Shown here one piece after another: positions 54,525-55,264 of a DNA stretch of 55,264 bases. This DNA comes from Verrucomicrobiota bacterium (GTDB taxonomy: Bacteria > Verrucomicrobiota > Verrucomicrobiia > Limisphaerales > JACPZS01): the NCBI GenBank assembly GCA_016195385.1, contig JACPZS010000240.1, forward strand, positions 1-55,264, read 5' to 3'. Both the position numbers and the translations under genes were made by a program. Positions within the stretch are counted from its first letter, which is position 1. Every line of letters begins with the position of its first letter. A model generated the notes under the pieces. It was not told the origin of the DNA and did no database searches. It was given only the letters and a program-made list of their open reading frames with translations.

Positions 54525-54558
54525 AAAAAGCGAGGCTGGCTTGCGCCAACCTCGCTTT
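54525..54558 (-). terminator. Rho-independent terminator after groEL
   Basis: On the minus strand the sequence AAAGCGAGG pairs with CCTCGCTTT around a TGGC/GCCA inner stem with one mismatch and a four-base loop, and ends in TTTTT. It lies 33 bases after the groEL stop. The A run on the other side also gives a weak bidirectional form that could serve the pseudopilin pair. Confidence 0.8.
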
Positions 54559-54590
54559 GCAATCTCAGTTCCTCTGAGTTGTGAAAGGAC

Positions 54591-55264
54591 TTAGTAGTCC
54601 ATGCCGCCCATGCCGCCGTGACCGCCCGGAGCCGGAGCCGGTTTTTCCTTTTCCGGAACTTCGGTGATCAAGCATTCGGTGGTGAGCAACAGGCCCGCGA
54701 TGGACGCGGCGTTTTGGAGCGCGGTGCGGGTGACCTTCTTCGGATCCACCACGCCGGCTTTGACGAGGTCTTCGTATTCGCCGGTGGCGACGTTGTAACC
54801 GTCGTTGCCTTTGCGCTTCTTGACTTCCTGCACGATGATCGAGCCTTCGACGCCGGCATTGCTGGCCAACGCGCGGAGCGGCGATTCAACAGCGCGTTTC
54901 ACGATGTCGCAGCCGATCTTCTCATCGTCGTTGTCGAGCTTGAGGGCTTCGATGGCCGGCAGGCAGCGAATCAACGCCACGCCACCGCCAGGAACGATGC
55001 CTTCTTCGACAGCCGCACGGGTTGCGTGCAACGCGTCTTCCACGCGGGCTTTCTTTTCCTTCATCTCGGACTCGGTGGCGGCGCCGACATTGATGACGGC
55101 CACGCCGCCGGCGAGCTTCGCCAGGCGTTCCTGCAACTTCTCGCGATCGTAGTCGCTGGTGGTCTCTTCGATCTGGCGGCGGATTTGATTCACGCGGCCC
55201 TGGATCTCGGAGGACTTGCCGTTGCCTTCAACGATGGTGCAATTCTCCTTGTCCACGACGACGC
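54591..55264 (-). CDS. groEL: Chaperonin GroEL, C-terminal part only
   Basis: Large subunit of the GroEL/GroES folding chamber. 224 residues are visible, running off the right edge (start of the fragment [13 protein letters not shown]). It includes [40 protein letters not shown], the equatorial ATP-domain segment [27 protein letters not shown] and [15 protein letters not shown]. It ends with the usual flexible Gly/Met tail ([11 protein letters not shown]). The apical domain and N-terminal half lie outside the window, so I cannot tell which paralogue this is or whether groES precedes it. Confidence 0.96.
   Translation of the reverse strand, partial: VVVDKENCTIVEGNGKSSEIQGRVNQIRRQIEETTSDYDREKLQERLAKLAGGVAVINVGAATESEMKEKKARVEDALHATRAAVEEGIVPGGGVALIRCLPAIEALKLDNDDEKIGCDIVKRAVESPLRALASNAGVEGSIIVQEVKKRKGNDGYNVATGEYEDLVKAGVVDPKKVTRTALQNAASIAGLLLTTECLITEVPEKEKPAPAPGGHGGMGGMDY

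Overview
The window looks like a chromosome segment of a free-living Verrucomicrobiota bacterium, probably from the Pedosphaera/Limisphaerales side. This is inferred from gene style, not from a marker gene. The clues are several PulG-like secreted proteins with the [20 protein letters not shown] signature and a C-terminal ADGHAE-type motif, repeated DUF1080 proteins, a multihaem cytochrome, very large secreted or envelope proteins, and palindromic intergenic repeats of the GCCGCAAAGAGGCAC and GACAGGC...GCCTGTC types. There is no rRNA, tRNA or CRISPR array that I can see. Both ends cut a gene: purF on the left and groEL on the right.

Layout. 1-7235: truncated purF, nadA, an MsbA-type ABC exporter, an ankyrin gene broken by a frameshift, a nested inverted repeat, and a secreted FG-GAP repeat protein. 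7350-11877: a tightly overlapping System II cytochrome c maturation cluster (lipoprotein, ResB-like, CcsA/ResC-like). 12029-16497: rtcB, a DoxX-like membrane protein, a DUF1080 remnant, a TIR-domain protein on the other strand, and a pseudopilin. 16498-24156: one 2552-residue envelope protein with two homologous halves and a pseudopilin-like insert. 24196-30961: a coiled-coil/TPR protein, then an ATP-grasp gene overlapping folP-cdaA-cdaR(ybbR), followed by glmM, which links folate, c-di-AMP and cell-wall precursor synthesis. 30995-35147: a three-gene ABC-2 export cluster. 35443-40850: a BatA/VWA operon interrupted by an inverted-repeat-flanked GxxExxY nuclease-like cassette. 41004-45132: a kinase-TPR protein whose cyclase domain is cut by an amber stop and whose kinase domain carries an in-frame palindromic repeat, then a histidine kinase-like protein that lacks its phosphoacceptor His. 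45287-51575: a same-strand run of PNP, C39-like peptidase, rhodanese, two DUF1080 proteins, a 26-residue lipoprotein and a five-haem cytochrome. 51714-54411: an AraC regulator diverging from two tandem pseudopilins. 54525-55264: the groEL 3' end and its terminator.

Functional links. The ResB/CcsA cluster supplies the covalent haem attachment that the five-haem cytochrome needs. The folP-cdaA-cdaR-glmM order matches the widespread cdaA-cdaR-glmM arrangement. The strongest candidates for undescribed biology are the GxxExxY cassette, which leaves a synonymously diverged duplicate of the downstream gene's 5' end (36057-36674), the translated palindromic element between the HRD and DFG motifs of the kinase (42531-42610), the double-module giant protein, and the Ig-like-TIR fusion that shares its Ig-like domain with the secreted FG-GAP protein.
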